From: Sunxiuqinia dokdonensis
GTDB lineage: Bacteria > Bacteroidota > Bacteroidia > Bacteroidales > Prolixibacteraceae
NCBI RefSeq assembly: GCF_001270965.1
Contig: NZ_LGIA01000032.1
Span: 1-50,708 of the forward strand
Reading direction: 5' to 3'
Length of the DNA stretch: 50,708 nt
The translations under genes were made by a program, and so were the position numbers. The notes below the pieces were generated by a model that did not search any database, was not told where the DNA came from, and saw nothing but the letters and a program-made list of their open reading frames with translations. Positions 36,485 through 44,677 of this stretch are shown piece by piece (position 1 is the stretch's first letter; each line of letters opens with the position of its first letter).

Positions 36485-38542
36485 CTAGTTTGATTTCAGA
36501 AGAACTCCATTCGTTGAATAGCCATCCTTACTTCGGATTCGGTAAAGATACGTTCCCGGGGGCAAGTCACCAATAGTCACGATGTTTTCACCTGCCAGCA
36601 GCTCCTTCCGGAGCAACACCTGCCCCATCGTGTTGATGAGCTCCAAATGGGCCGACTTTTCCAGTTTCACTTTCAAATGATGCTCGAACGGATTGGGATA
36701 AACCAGCGCCGTGGTTTTGTTGCCCAAATCATTCACCCCAACTGTGAGGAGGCGATGAATCGTCCAGCTCGTGGAAGAGCCATCAGCCGCTATTGCCTGA
36801 AAAGTTTGTTCGCCATCGCTGAAGTCGAATACACCGCTTTCAGGGATGCTTGTCGTTGCGCCGTAGCTGAGCTTTAATTGATAAGAGACTGCTGAAGATG
36901 CGCTTCCGCCGGCTTGTTTTATAAAGATTGTCTGTTGTTCCCAGTCCACAAGTTCGCTTTTCAGGTCAGCTATTCCGCTTGAAAACACTTTCTTGTTATT
37001 CGTTGGTATTCCATGGGCTTTTACTCCACCCAAGGCCGAAATTTCAGATGGCGAGAGGACATAATTCCGCAACTGAAGGGCACTGGCATAAATTTGGGCC
37101 GTTTCAAAATCATCATCGGAAAAAAACAACAAGCCATGTTTTCCGTGATAAGCCATATTGTTGAATACGGTCCACCGCGATCCTGTAACTTCGACATCGC
37201 CAAGGTGATTGCCATCCAGGTATTTTCGCACCAAATTGCCATCGTGCACAAATACGACCCGGTGCCATTCATCAAAGCTAAACTCACCATGATATTCGCC
37301 ATAGGTTCCCATGCTGGCATCGGGGGCAATAAAAAAATCGGCATCATTTAAATTGTCAGGACTGGTCTGAATCAGGCTAATATAGCTGCCGCTGTCCTTT
37401 GCTTCAATCAAAATATCCATGATCACCGTGTAGCTGAAATCCACAGCGCCGGAATCTTCCATCATAAAATTATCGTAAGCAAACAAGCCGTTGTTTGGAT
37501 CGTAAGCCGGAATTTTAGCCACGACTGTATCTTTCCCCGCAATTTTCGAAATACCAAAATCACTTGTTAATCCAAACTCAACGGGTTGAACTTGTCCTCC
37601 TTCTCCCACAAAACTCTTTAACCGCGAGCCAATACCTGTATTTTCAAAGTTACGTTGTTTAAAATCCCAGTTTCCGGTGGTTTCCGCTTTGGGATAAGTT
37701 GACACGGGATCATGACCACAAACATAGAGCTGGGCCACATAAGGCCGGTCGGTTTCCACGCCATCGACACCAAGGTCCGCCAGTTGTTTAATCAGGTGTT
37801 CGTTGTTCACGGTGTAAGCCCAAACAGCAGCCCCAAGGTCATGAGCCTGATTGATAAACGCTGAAGTCCATTCTAAATTGGCTAACAAATCATCATCGGA
37901 TAGTTCGAAAACCCGGCATCCCAAAGCTACCCGTTGCTCAAACCAACTTTGGTCATTGGGGTCGGTAGGATCAGCGCCAAACCACACCCAAGGCGAGTCA
38001 GGGCAATGCTGCCGGAATTCAGCTGCTCGTTCCAAGCTTGTAATCGCCGGCATCATCCGGCTCGGATCCACCTGGGCATCAGCCAGTGTGCGGGCCAAAG
38101 CTGCCGCATCAAAATCCTTCACATCGAGGTAAAGAAACGCATCGTATTTCTGTGCAATTTTCAGAGCTTCTACTAAAGATGGCACGGTTACCCCTTTAAA
38201 AAAGCCGGCTTTCCAATCGCCTGCATCCATTGCTGCAAGTTGTGCAAACGAGTTCTCAACGACAGTACCTTCGCCTTTGGTGGTTCGCGTAACAGTGTAG
38301 GGATCATGATGCAGCACGTATACCCCGTCGCTGGAAACAGCCACATCAACCTCGCAATACTTGATTCCCCGCTTAAAGGCCTCTTCGATTGCAAGTAAGG
38401 TGTTTTCAGGATAAAATTCAGAATAGCCCCGGTGTGCCACCGCCGTGAAATTACAGCCAGAAAACTCAACCGGACTTTGCACCTTTTGAGCTAAGCTGAT
38501 CAATGAAATTGGAAAGAGAATCAGAAAGTAGAATAATCTCAT
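36485..38542 (-). CDS. T9SS-secreted glycerophosphodiester phosphodiesterase with LamG-like domain
   Basis: 685 aa with a signal peptide (MRLFYFLILFPISLISLAQ). The GDPD domain (~30-285) has AHRGYSEFYPENTLLAIEEA (H38, R39, E47) and EVDVAVSSDGVYVLHHD (E64, D66, H79), the expected metal and acid/base set. A LamG-like beta-sandwich (~300-500) follows with NFMMEDSGAVDFSYTVIMDI and WHRVVFVHDG. The end, VYPNPFEHHLKVKL to YRIRSKDGYSTNGVLLKSN, is a T9SS type A sorting domain, so the enzyme is exported or held on the surface. It hydrolyses glycerophosphodiesters, perhaps teichoic-like substituents. The start at 38542 is one base after the previous stop (38544). Confidence 0.85.
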   Translation of the reverse strand: MRLFYFLILFPISLISLAQKVQSPVEFSGCNFTAVAHRGYSEFYPENTLLAIEEAFKRGIKYCEVDVAVSSDGVYVLHHDPYTVTRTTKGEGTVVENSFAQLAAMDAGDWKAGFFKGVTVPSLVEALKIAQKYDAFLYLDVKDFDAAALARTLADAQVDPSRMMPAITSLERAAEFRQHCPDSPWVWFGADPTDPNDQSWFEQRVALGCRVFELSDDDLLANLEWTSAFINQAHDLGAAVWAYTVNNEHLIKQLADLGVDGVETDRPYVAQLYVCGHDPVSTYPKAETTGNWDFKQRNFENTGIGSRLKSFVGEGGQVQPVEFGLTSDFGISKIAGKDTVVAKIPAYDPNNGLFAYDNFMMEDSGAVDFSYTVIMDILIEAKDSGSYISLIQTSPDNLNDADFFIAPDASMGTYGEYHGEFSFDEWHRVVFVHDGNLVRKYLDGNHLGDVEVTGSRWTVFNNMAYHGKHGLLFFSDDDFETAQIYASALQLRNYVLSPSEISALGGVKAHGIPTNNKKVFSSGIADLKSELVDWEQQTIFIKQAGGSASSAVSYQLKLSYGATTSIPESGVFDFSDGEQTFQAIAADGSSTSWTIHRLLTVGVNDLGNKTTALVYPNPFEHHLKVKLEKSAHLELINTMGQVLLRKELLAGENIVTIGDLPPGTYLYRIRSKDGYSTNGVLLKSN

Positions 38543-38543
38543 A

Positions 38544-39722
38544 TTAAGGTTTAAAACGATCATGGTCTTGTAGAATATGACGCATCAAGGGAAAGTAGAA
38601 ACGATAAAAGAATTCGTCTTCGCCAAACGTCCCTTTCCTCCCTTTCAAGATCGAACTGAAATGGTGGATTCCCTTGAAACGGCTCGTTGCCATGGAAATC
38701 GGTTCGCTACTATAGTCGCCACACAAATAATAGAACGAATAATCCTGGGCCCGATGCATCAACACGGCCGGGAAGCGATCCGAGATTCCGAGCTGGTTTA
38801 ATTTCGTTTTTCCTTGCTCTGTCAGGTCGATTTGGTAAGCTGAGATAGCATGGTTGATCGAATCATTGTACTCAATCACATCAAACCAATACCGAAATTC
38901 CTGCAAGCGGGGTAGCTCCAGTTGGTTCACACCATAACCAAAGGTTTTTATCTGAGGCATTGCGGTGTTCAGGTCGTGCTGTTCAGATAAAACCACCATG
39001 CGTCCATCTTCGTTGACCAAGACAATCCCCTCCCCGCTATAATCCCATGGCTCACTGTAATTTTCATTATAAGAATGAATCACCCAGGCCGGCAACTTTT
39101 CGCTATCGCCACTCAAAGACTCAAAATATTTTCCTGACCATCCGGTCCAATGCAGGCCGGCTTCTTCCTCAAACTGCCGGCGAACTGCCCTCGAAGTGGG
39201 CGCTTGGAGGATATTAAACTCAGCAATAACGGTTTTGCCTTCTTTTTTCATCTTTCGAAAAAGCGACAGGTCGCCGGAACTCAGCCCCCCGTAAATCAAT
39301 TTTGGCCCTTCGCTTTCCTTTTCAGAAGCATAAACACCGTAAGTATCGGCAAACATCAGCACATCGGTTTGCCGGCTTAATGAATCCAGTTGTTGCGGCG
39401 ACAATTGACTGAGATCGTTGAATTGGTAGCCTCCGGTTTTGTCGGAAAGTACACCCCAATAGTCTCTTGTTTTGTCATAAGCTGTTCCATCCTGTTTTCT
39501 AATTTGTTGGTTTTGAAGCACCCAAAAGAAAGCGTTGTGGGCCAGGCGTTTGTCGGAAGCATCTGTTTTATCGACATAAGCCACCTTGACGATTTTTGCA
39601 GGCGTTACTTTCCAGTTCACTTTCATGATCAGGAGAATAACCAAAGGGAACAGAATAATTATGCCTGCTAGAACCCCAAAAAAGACTCTTTTTCGAACCT
39701 GTTTGACAAACGATAACATCAT
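38544..39722 (-). CDS. Membrane-anchored periplasmic protein, family not recognised
   Basis: 392 aa. One transmembrane helix (~12-33) leaves a ~355-residue domain outside the membrane. It begins VNWKVTPAKIVKVAYVDKTD and includes RQTDVLMFADTYGVYA, LIYGGLSSGDLSLFRKMKKE and GKTVIAEFNIL, which could be a flavodoxin-like or amidotransferase-like alpha/beta core; this is a reading of secondary structure, not a family match. The ORF is open to 39821, but MMLSFVKQ at 39722 lies right after the preceding stop (39727) and immediately before the helix. It is within the tight operon with the GDPD and YaiO-like genes, hence probably part of the exopolysaccharide machinery. Confidence 0.6.
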   Translation of the reverse strand: MMLSFVKQVRKRVFFGVLAGIIILFPLVILLIMKVNWKVTPAKIVKVAYVDKTDASDKRLAHNAFFWVLQNQQIRKQDGTAYDKTRDYWGVLSDKTGGYQFNDLSQLSPQQLDSLSRQTDVLMFADTYGVYASEKESEGPKLIYGGLSSGDLSLFRKMKKEGKTVIAEFNILQAPTSRAVRRQFEEEAGLHWTGWSGKYFESLSGDSEKLPAWVIHSYNENYSEPWDYSGEGIVLVNEDGRMVVLSEQHDLNTAMPQIKTFGYGVNQLELPRLQEFRYWFDVIEYNDSINHAISAYQIDLTEQGKTKLNQLGISDRFPAVLMHRAQDYSFYYLCGDYSSEPISMATSRFKGIHHFSSILKGRKGTFGEDEFFYRFYFPLMRHILQDHDRFKP

Positions 39723-39726
39723 ATTC

Positions 39727-40992
39727 CTAGAATTTACGGATGTAGGTAACAGAAGTATTGATCTGATTGCCTTTCTGGTCCTTCTGAAACTCCTGGTTGA
39801 TAAAAGATGCGGAAAGCCCAATCACGTTAAACCTTTTTATGCTTTTCCGAAGCCCAAAGCCAACATGGGCGGATTTGAGCCGGTAATCGCTTACGTAGCT
39901 CTGGACCGAAATAGCGTCATCGGGCGACAAGCCATAGCCAAAACTAAATTTCCAATAGTCGTCAGCCCCGCCAAAATAGTAGCGGGTGGTCATGGTGTAA
40001 GAGTGCGATATGTCCTGATTTCCCGGAACCAGGTAAGTTTTTAGGTTAAACCAGTAGTTTTTGTAGTACTTGGCAACACTGGCCACATAAATCCAGGTAT
40101 CACCGCTAAAACGCAGAAAGCGAGTTCCGGCCTCAGCTTCAAAGCTTTTAGGCAAGCTAAAATACAGCGACAAGCCAGCTCTAAACCGGGGGAAAACAGC
40201 CGATTGATCGGAGAAGCCGACATTCATATAAGCGTAGATATTTTTAGCCAAACCTGGATACGCATCAATTTCGTATTGAAAAGCTGAATTGCCAAAACGT
40301 TCTCCCCAATTGACGCGGCCAATAACAGAACCAATCTTGGTGTAATGTCCGTAGTCAATTCCAACAATATGCCAGGGACTGTCGTGCAAATGATCGGGAT
40401 ATTTCTGATTAAACCAACTGAAATCATGTGAAATGCCGATCTTGTTTTTTGCCGAATCATAACGGATGTTGCCCAAGAGTGAGCGGGCATCCTGGTTTTT
40501 GGGATAACGCTCGACCAAGTTTTCAGCGACCTGGTAGGCCTCATCAAACCGTTTCATGTTATTCAAAATTCTGGTCTTTTTCAACAACAGTCCTTCTGAC
40601 CCGGGATGCTCCGACAAACCTTTGTTGCAATATTCCAAAGCCGTTTGATCATTGTCATTCCAATACTCCAAATCGGTGATCGCCATGGAGGCGTCCTCGT
40701 GTCCCGGATAACGTTCCAAAACGTAGCGAAACGCTTCACGGGCCTCCTCCACCCGATCAGTCCAGGTATAAATCCGCCCCAAAAAGATTCGAATGTCACT
40801 ATAATCGGGGCTTATTTCAAGCGCCTGTTTCGAGAGCGTTATTGCCTTTGGGTAATCATCTTCGTCAAACGCGGCCTGCCGGGCGAGCACGAATAGCTCG
40901 TCCGAAGTATAATCCTGTGCAGTAACTTGTAGCGTTGCTCCCAGTGAAGCAAACCAAAAGAGCACAAATGTTATGGAGATTATTCTGTTCAT
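39727..40992 (-). CDS. TPR + YaiO-family outer-membrane beta-barrel protein
   Basis: 421 aa with a signal peptide (MNRIISITFVLFWFASLG). Residues ~28-170 hold TPR units (YPKAITLSKQALEISPDYSD, ALEYCNKGLSEHPGSEGLLL, YQVAENLVERYPKNQDARSL). From ~180 come repeated aromatic beta strands ending in TSVTYIRKF, with the C-terminal phenylalanine of outer-membrane barrels. This matches the YaiO family; E. coli yaiO also lies beside a GT2 gene, yaiP. The TPR-plus-barrel plan is also that of PgaA and BcsC, which export polysaccharide. A role as the outer-membrane exit port of the operon's glycan is a good inference. Confidence 0.8.
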   Translation of the reverse strand: MNRIISITFVLFWFASLGATLQVTAQDYTSDELFVLARQAAFDEDDYPKAITLSKQALEISPDYSDIRIFLGRIYTWTDRVEEAREAFRYVLERYPGHEDASMAITDLEYWNDNDQTALEYCNKGLSEHPGSEGLLLKKTRILNNMKRFDEAYQVAENLVERYPKNQDARSLLGNIRYDSAKNKIGISHDFSWFNQKYPDHLHDSPWHIVGIDYGHYTKIGSVIGRVNWGERFGNSAFQYEIDAYPGLAKNIYAYMNVGFSDQSAVFPRFRAGLSLYFSLPKSFEAEAGTRFLRFSGDTWIYVASVAKYYKNYWFNLKTYLVPGNQDISHSYTMTTRYYFGGADDYWKFSFGYGLSPDDAISVQSYVSDYRLKSAHVGFGLRKSIKRFNVIGLSASFINQEFQKDQKGNQINTSVTYIRKF

Positions 40993-41012
40993 TTCTTTCC
41001 TGTTTTTCCGGG

Positions 41013-43073
41013 TTAATCCAATTGAACCGTTGGCGGTGTGTAGCCCGGAAGCAGTGAATCCGGATACAGTCTTCGCTCTTGTACAAACCGCGTATTTTTA
41101 TTTTTGAAACTCTGCAAATCCATCCTCAAACGGTCAGCCAGTTCCGCGTCATCTTCTTCAATCAAAGTCATATGTGGCCCCATGCGATAGATTTTCTCTT
41201 CATTAAGAAAGTATTCACCGGAAACCAAGTCGCTGATGGCTGTTTTGGTTTGCATGAGCGGAAACGTGCTTTTGTTGGAAAATGCCAGTGTTGAATCCAG
41301 CCCTACGCCCATCCAACAGGCAAGTTCGGGTAGATCAAAATCAAATTCACTTTCAAAAAAAGCGGTCAAACTTGGGGTAACATCAAAGTGCGAAACCACG
41401 GAAGAAAATTTTGTCGGCCGTTCAATCAAGGGCGAATACACGATTAATGGTACGTGGTACCGGTCAATTTTCGTAGCCATTGGAATATCCGGCATCCGGT
41501 GATCACCTGTTATAATGAAAATCGTATTCTCAAAAGATTCCCGTTTCCGATAGCCCTCAAAAAAACTTCTCAATGCATCATCCATGTACAAAACAGTTTC
41601 GAGCTGCTGCTGGTATGCCCGGCACAAGGCCTCCATTCGCTCATCAAGTCCGAGGCTCGGTAAAATCTGTTGGAATTGTTCCTGATACTGTTCCTGATTA
41701 TTGACCTGGAATGGACTGTGCGTCGCAACGGTTAATAAAACATTCACACTGGGGCGGTGGTCATCAGCAAGCTCCAATGTATTGAAAAAGCGACGATAGA
41801 GCTCAAAGTCGCCATATCCCCAGGAAAATCCGGAGGCATTGGCCGGCAACAACTCATAACCGTCCCCAAAGTTTGTTTTGTCTATAATCTCATCGCATCC
41901 CTGTTGTTGCATAAACAGGTTCATTTTGTCGAACTCAGAATCACCGGCATACATAAACCTGGAGTGATATCCATTGCGTTGCAACAAATTAATCAAACTT
42001 TGATGCGGAGGCATCGTCTCTCCCATTTCAGCAAAACCATGCTCGCCAAACGGCAGCGAAGCCAGCAAGGAAGGTAATACAGCAAAGGTACGGCCGCTGG
42101 TACTCAGGCAATTTTCCCAATACATACTATGGTTGGACAGGGAATCCAAAAAAGGCGTAAAACTTCCCATGTAGGCATCTTCGTTGCTAAATGCGCGTCC
42201 AAGCCCTTCAACAATAATCATGACCAGATCTGGTGGCGTATCATTTTTTTTCAGGAATGATGAAAACACATCAACACTGTTTTTTTCATGAAGGAAAGGA
42301 AATTGATTAGGATCAGGATAGGCAAACTTGTTCGGCCATTGCTGTCTCGATTGACCATCATATCCTAAAAAAGCATCAGCAAATAAGGGAAGACTCTCTT
42401 CCCGCTCCCAATCAGCAAGATGATAAAAAGTATCGCCGTAGAAAAAGGCAGACTTGTTTATCACTGAATTATCGATAAACTCGGATCCAAATCCCGCACT
42501 GGGTTTGGCAGGAGCTATCCCAGCAAAAAAGAAGCTTGCTATACTGACAGCCAAAAGGCTATACGTCAGCTTCACAGGTAATTTCAGGTGCCGTGGGAGA
42601 AAAACAAAGACAAGAACGATCAGCACAATTCCAATGATCAGCCCGATGGCTACCGGACCACTGATTGCCGCTCCGGCAGTCTGGCGGATGTCCTGAAGTG
42701 AATAATGAAAAAGATCGGCTCCAAGTGGATTTAAAGCAGTGGAGAAATAATGTCCGAGCATGCCGTGTACCAGCACCACCAAACTAAATAGGGTGACAGC
42801 AACAAACCTGGCCATCCGAACCGACAAACTAAAACAGGCCAGAAAAATGACAAAAAGTATAGGCATGATAAAAAGCCAGAAAATCAAATCAGTATAAAAT
42901 GCGCTGGCATAATACCTCCATGCTCCTTCAGCCGGAAGCAGCTGCGAGACCTGACCGCTGAAAATCTCGAAGATTCGCAGCAACAGCAGCAAGCTTAGTA
43001 AAACAACGGCGTATCCACCAAACCAGTGAGTCGCATTTTTAAATAGCTTGTTATTTCGTCCTTCTGATTTCAT
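41013..43073 (-). CDS. LtaS/OpgB-like phosphoglycerol transferase (alkaline-phosphatase superfamily)
   Basis: 686 aa. Five membrane helices (first ~185 residues) carry an external catalytic domain. Core motifs: LVMIIVEGLGR (E289, metal), TPFLDSLSNHSMYWENCLST then GRTFAVLPSLLASLP (T329, the probable nucleophile), TVATHSPFQ, and FIITGDHRMPD (D/H metal ligands) followed by PLIVYSP. These define the sulfatase/LtaS class. Members in Gram-negatives (OpgB, LtaS relatives) move phosphoglycerol or phosphoethanolamine to glycans. The preceding GT2 ends 177 bases upstream and YaiO starts 20 bases downstream. The transfer substrate is not readable. Confidence 0.82.
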   Translation of the reverse strand: MKSEGRNNKLFKNATHWFGGYAVVLLSLLLLLRIFEIFSGQVSQLLPAEGAWRYYASAFYTDLIFWLFIMPILFVIFLACFSLSVRMARFVAVTLFSLVVLVHGMLGHYFSTALNPLGADLFHYSLQDIRQTAGAAISGPVAIGLIIGIVLIVLVFVFLPRHLKLPVKLTYSLLAVSIASFFFAGIAPAKPSAGFGSEFIDNSVINKSAFFYGDTFYHLADWEREESLPLFADAFLGYDGQSRQQWPNKFAYPDPNQFPFLHEKNSVDVFSSFLKKNDTPPDLVMIIVEGLGRAFSNEDAYMGSFTPFLDSLSNHSMYWENCLSTSGRTFAVLPSLLASLPFGEHGFAEMGETMPPHQSLINLLQRNGYHSRFMYAGDSEFDKMNLFMQQQGCDEIIDKTNFGDGYELLPANASGFSWGYGDFELYRRFFNTLELADDHRPSVNVLLTVATHSPFQVNNQEQYQEQFQQILPSLGLDERMEALCRAYQQQLETVLYMDDALRSFFEGYRKRESFENTIFIITGDHRMPDIPMATKIDRYHVPLIVYSPLIERPTKFSSVVSHFDVTPSLTAFFESEFDFDLPELACWMGVGLDSTLAFSNKSTFPLMQTKTAISDLVSGEYFLNEEKIYRMGPHMTLIEEDDAELADRLRMDLQSFKNKNTRFVQERRLYPDSLLPGYTPPTVQLD

Positions 43074-43111
43074 CAGTAAATAATTTGTTTTTTAATGGGC
43101 TGATGGAACTC

Positions 43112-43161
43112 ACATGTTGCTGAAGTTATTTTCATTCGTGTTTGTGTGCGGAGCAACATGT
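43112..43161. repeat. 10-base inverted repeat ACATGTTGCT / AGCAACATGT
   Basis: Perfect arms at 43112-43121 and 43152-43161 with a 30-base loop, in the only sizeable gap of the polysaccharide operon, between GT2 and the LtaS-like gene. It may be a hairpin that sets relative expression, or an operator. Confidence 0.5.
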
Positions 43162-43249
43162 TCGTTTCATTCGTATAAATTTTCAATCTTGATCTTTATT
43201 ATCGTGTATGTTTCAATATACCGTGCGTTACAACAGCGAGCGGTAAACG

Positions 43250-44677
43250 CTATGGCTTTTTGATCGTTACAAACCCCGTTCGAGCCATATTTCCCCAACC
43301 ATTTCGGTTCTTCTTAATGAAATACTCAAAGTTTCCTTTTAACGAAAAGAAGCTGTTCACCAGATTAAACGTAAAAGCTTCAATCCATGCGATAAACAAT
43401 AGCTTTACAATATGACTAGTTTTGGTGTATTTGTGATAAGCGAAATGATCGCATATAATTGCCCAGGTTGAAAATGCTATTCCAAAGAGGTAAACAAAAA
43501 GCAGAAGAATCAGGAAGAATGGCCAGTTGACATGATCAATCATCACCAGGTAGGTGAAATAAAAGATCCCGAGTGTTTGGATCACGGGTGCAAACCACTC
43601 ATAGAGCACGGTGGTTGGCATACTCATCATTCCAACAGTCTTGTAACGGGGATTAAACCACATTTTACGGTGGTTAATCATACAATCAATTAGCCCACGG
43701 GTCCAGCGGGTACGTTGCCTGCCAAACACCCTCCAGTCTTCGGGCACTTCGGTCCAACTCATCGGATGTGGCACCAAAATGACGTGGTGCTTTTCGTCGC
43801 GATCGTACATGTATTTGCGCATTCGGATGATCAGGTCCATATCTTCGCCAACCGTTTTGGTACTGTAACCGCCGCATTTCAAAACCAGTTCGCGGTCGAA
43901 CATGCCCAACGCACCAGAGATGAGAATCATTCCATTCAGCTTTTTCCAGGCCAGGCGCGAAAGCAGAAAGGCTCTGTTGTATTCCAGTACCTGGAAACGG
44001 GCCAGAAAGTTTCTAGGTATATTGACATTGATCAAATGTCCCTTCCGGAATTCGCAGGAATTGGCCACACGAATGGTACCGCCGGTGGCGATCACTTTCG
44101 AATCGGAATATTCCAGAAACGGTTTTATCAGGTATTGAATGACGTAAGGATCGATGATGGTATCCACATCAATGGTCATAAAATACTCCCCTTTGGCAAT
44201 GCTGATGCCGGCATTTAAAGCATCCGACTTGCCGCCGTTTTCTTTGTCAACAATGATTAAGTTGGAATAGGTTTCCAGGTTTGATCGGTAGATACCTCGA
44301 ATTTGTTTACAATCAATCACAGAATCCAGAGCAAAATCAACTTTTACCAAGTCAAATGCATCAATAGCTGTTTGCAGGGTTTCATCCTTGCTGCCGTCAT
44401 TGACAACAATGATTTCGTATTTTGAATAGCGCAAGTGCAATAAACCGTTAATATTCTCAACAATGGTCTTTTCTTCGTTGAATGCCGGGGCCACGATCGA
44501 AACACTGGGAACCCGGTCGTATACCATCAATGATTTATATTGAGCCAGCTTATTTTCCCGGACTACTTTTCGCAGTTCGAAAAGCGCAACAATAGCCAAA
44601 ATCAAATAATGAACGACAATCAGAATCGCATACAGGAGAAAGATATACTCAAGGACAATCAGGAATAGTTTAATCAT
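43250..44677 (-). CDS. Membrane glycosyltransferase family 2 (processive synthase type)
   Basis: 475 aa with one N-terminal and three to four C-terminal membrane helices around a GT-A domain. Signatures: EIIVVNDGSKDET (D94), TIDVDTIID (DxD, 170-172), GEDMDLIIRM (ED 278-279) and QRTRW (321-325), the Q(Q/R)xRW motif of processive beta-glycan synthases such as PgaC, HasA and BcsA. There is no PilZ domain, so c-di-GMP control is not expected here. The substrate cannot be read. The ATG overlaps the TGA of the HEAT gene by four bases (ATGA), implying coupled translation. Confidence 0.88.
   Translation of the reverse strand: MIKLFLIVLEYIFLLYAILIVVHYLILAIVALFELRKVVRENKLAQYKSLMVYDRVPSVSIVAPAFNEEKTIVENINGLLHLRYSKYEIIVVNDGSKDETLQTAIDAFDLVKVDFALDSVIDCKQIRGIYRSNLETYSNLIIVDKENGGKSDALNAGISIAKGEYFMTIDVDTIIDPYVIQYLIKPFLEYSDSKVIATGGTIRVANSCEFRKGHLINVNIPRNFLARFQVLEYNRAFLLSRLAWKKLNGMILISGALGMFDRELVLKCGGYSTKTVGEDMDLIIRMRKYMYDRDEKHHVILVPHPMSWTEVPEDWRVFGRQRTRWTRGLIDCMINHRKMWFNPRYKTVGMMSMPTTVLYEWFAPVIQTLGIFYFTYLVMIDHVNWPFFLILLLFVYLFGIAFSTWAIICDHFAYHKYTKTSHIVKLLFIAWIEAFTFNLVNSFFSLKGNFEYFIKKNRNGWGNMARTGFVTIKKP

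Noticed and set aside
39586-40044. 152-aa plus-strand ORF
   Set aside because: Overlaps the start of the 392-aa gene and the end of the YaiO gene on the other strand; no features of its own.
43112-43161. Invertible promoter (phase variation)
   Set aside because: Arms of only ten bases with a 30-base spacer are too short for the known Bacteroides invertons, and no recombinase gene is nearby.
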